From the NCBI RefSeq assembly GCF_024979315.1, contig NZ_JANLCK010000010.1, positions 55,169 through 119,168 of the forward strand: 64,000 bases of DNA, given 5' to 3'. The position numbers and the translations under genes were made by a program. The DNA comes from Herbiconiux oxytropis (GTDB lineage Bacteria; Actinomycetota; Actinomycetes; Actinomycetales; Microbacteriaceae). Below the pieces are notes generated by a model. It saw only the letters and a list, made by a program, of their open reading frames with translations. It was not told the DNA's origin and did no database searches. Shown here piece after piece: positions 63,892-64,000 of this stretch. Positions within the stretch are counted from its first letter, which is position 1. The number at the start of each line of letters is the position of its first letter.

Positions 63892-64000
63892 CTATGACAG
63901 TACCAGCAGGCCTTCGGTCTTGGTGCGGGCGGCCGTGAGGCGCTCGGCGACGTTCTGCCAGTTGGCGATGTTCCAGACGGCCTTGATGTAGTCGGCGCGC
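63892..64000 (-). CDS. sodA: superoxide dismutase (Fe/Mn), C-terminal part
   Basis: The last 36 codons before the TAG at 63892-63894 read DYIKAVWNIANWQNVAERL and a short tail, the typical end of iron/manganese superoxide dismutases. The gene runs off the window. In related genomes it precedes gap. Metal preference cannot be judged from this fragment. Confidence 0.85.
   Translation of the reverse strand, partial: RADYIKAVWNIANWQNVAERLTAARTKTEGLLVLS

Overview
The window is high-GC, densely coded bacterial chromosome with many GTG starts and 1- or 4-base start/stop overlaps. Mycothiol ligase (mshC), RbpA, PafB/PafC, OpcA, a GlgM-type glycogen enzyme and the order tkt-tal-pgi-zwf-opcA-pgl identify an actinobacterium. 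The gene neighbourhoods and protein style fit the family Microbacteriaceae (Micrococcales). The genus is not resolved. Almost all of the window is core chromosome; I see no prophage, CRISPR array or transposase.

Layout. 1-2.9 kb: an NfeD/SPFH membrane pair, a glycerophosphodiesterase and rbpA. 2.9-13.2 kb, minus strand: lnt, a HelY-type helicase, tatC, tatA, a small membrane protein, pafC, pafB, an FKBP-like lipoprotein, trmI and a HAD phosphatase. This is the actinobacterial proteasome neighbourhood, but arc, dop, pup, prcBA and pafA are all missing. 13.3-17.9 kb: a PAC2 protein, an 83-bp palindrome, mshC, uppP and an M20 peptidase. 17.9-21.2 kb: tRNA-Leu(GAG), a DUF1269 protein, a molybdopterin oxidoreductase with a flavin reductase, and a CWB2 cell-wall protein. 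21.2-32.8 kb: a peptide transporter, a helicase, an SGNH hydrolase, a D,D-carboxypeptidase, an amino-acid permease, an rRNA/tRNA methyltransferase, a sirtuin, a histidine phosphatase, a glycosyltransferase and an alpha/beta hydrolase. 32.9-40 kb: storage carbohydrate genes (treS, glgM/glgA, glgC) around an exonuclease, L31 and an ABC ATPase, then serB. 40-44.5 kb: fabG, DUF3099, a 68-aa Cys/His protein, SURF1, an ABC-F ATPase and bioY.

44.5-45.65 kb is the one clearly accessory unit: a DUF559 (PD-(D/E)XK, Vsr-like) gene bracketed by two same-orientation 73-bp palindromes. Their sequences have diverged, but the fold is kept with some compensatory changes. It sits between bioY and the SUF iron-sulfur operon (45.65-49.7 kb: sufB-sufD-Rieske-sufC-sufT). 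49.8-51.7 kb holds heme A synthesis (ctaA, ctaB), divergent from the pentose-phosphate operon (51.8-60.0 kb), which ends at an 18-bp perfect terminator. 60-64 kb on the minus strand carries sodA (partial)-gap-pgk-tpiA-secG-rbpA paralogue.

The best candidate for something undescribed is the palindrome-bounded DUF559 unit. The unrelated 83-bp palindrome at 14.2 kb suggests that this genome carries more than one family of long, dyad-symmetric intergenic elements.
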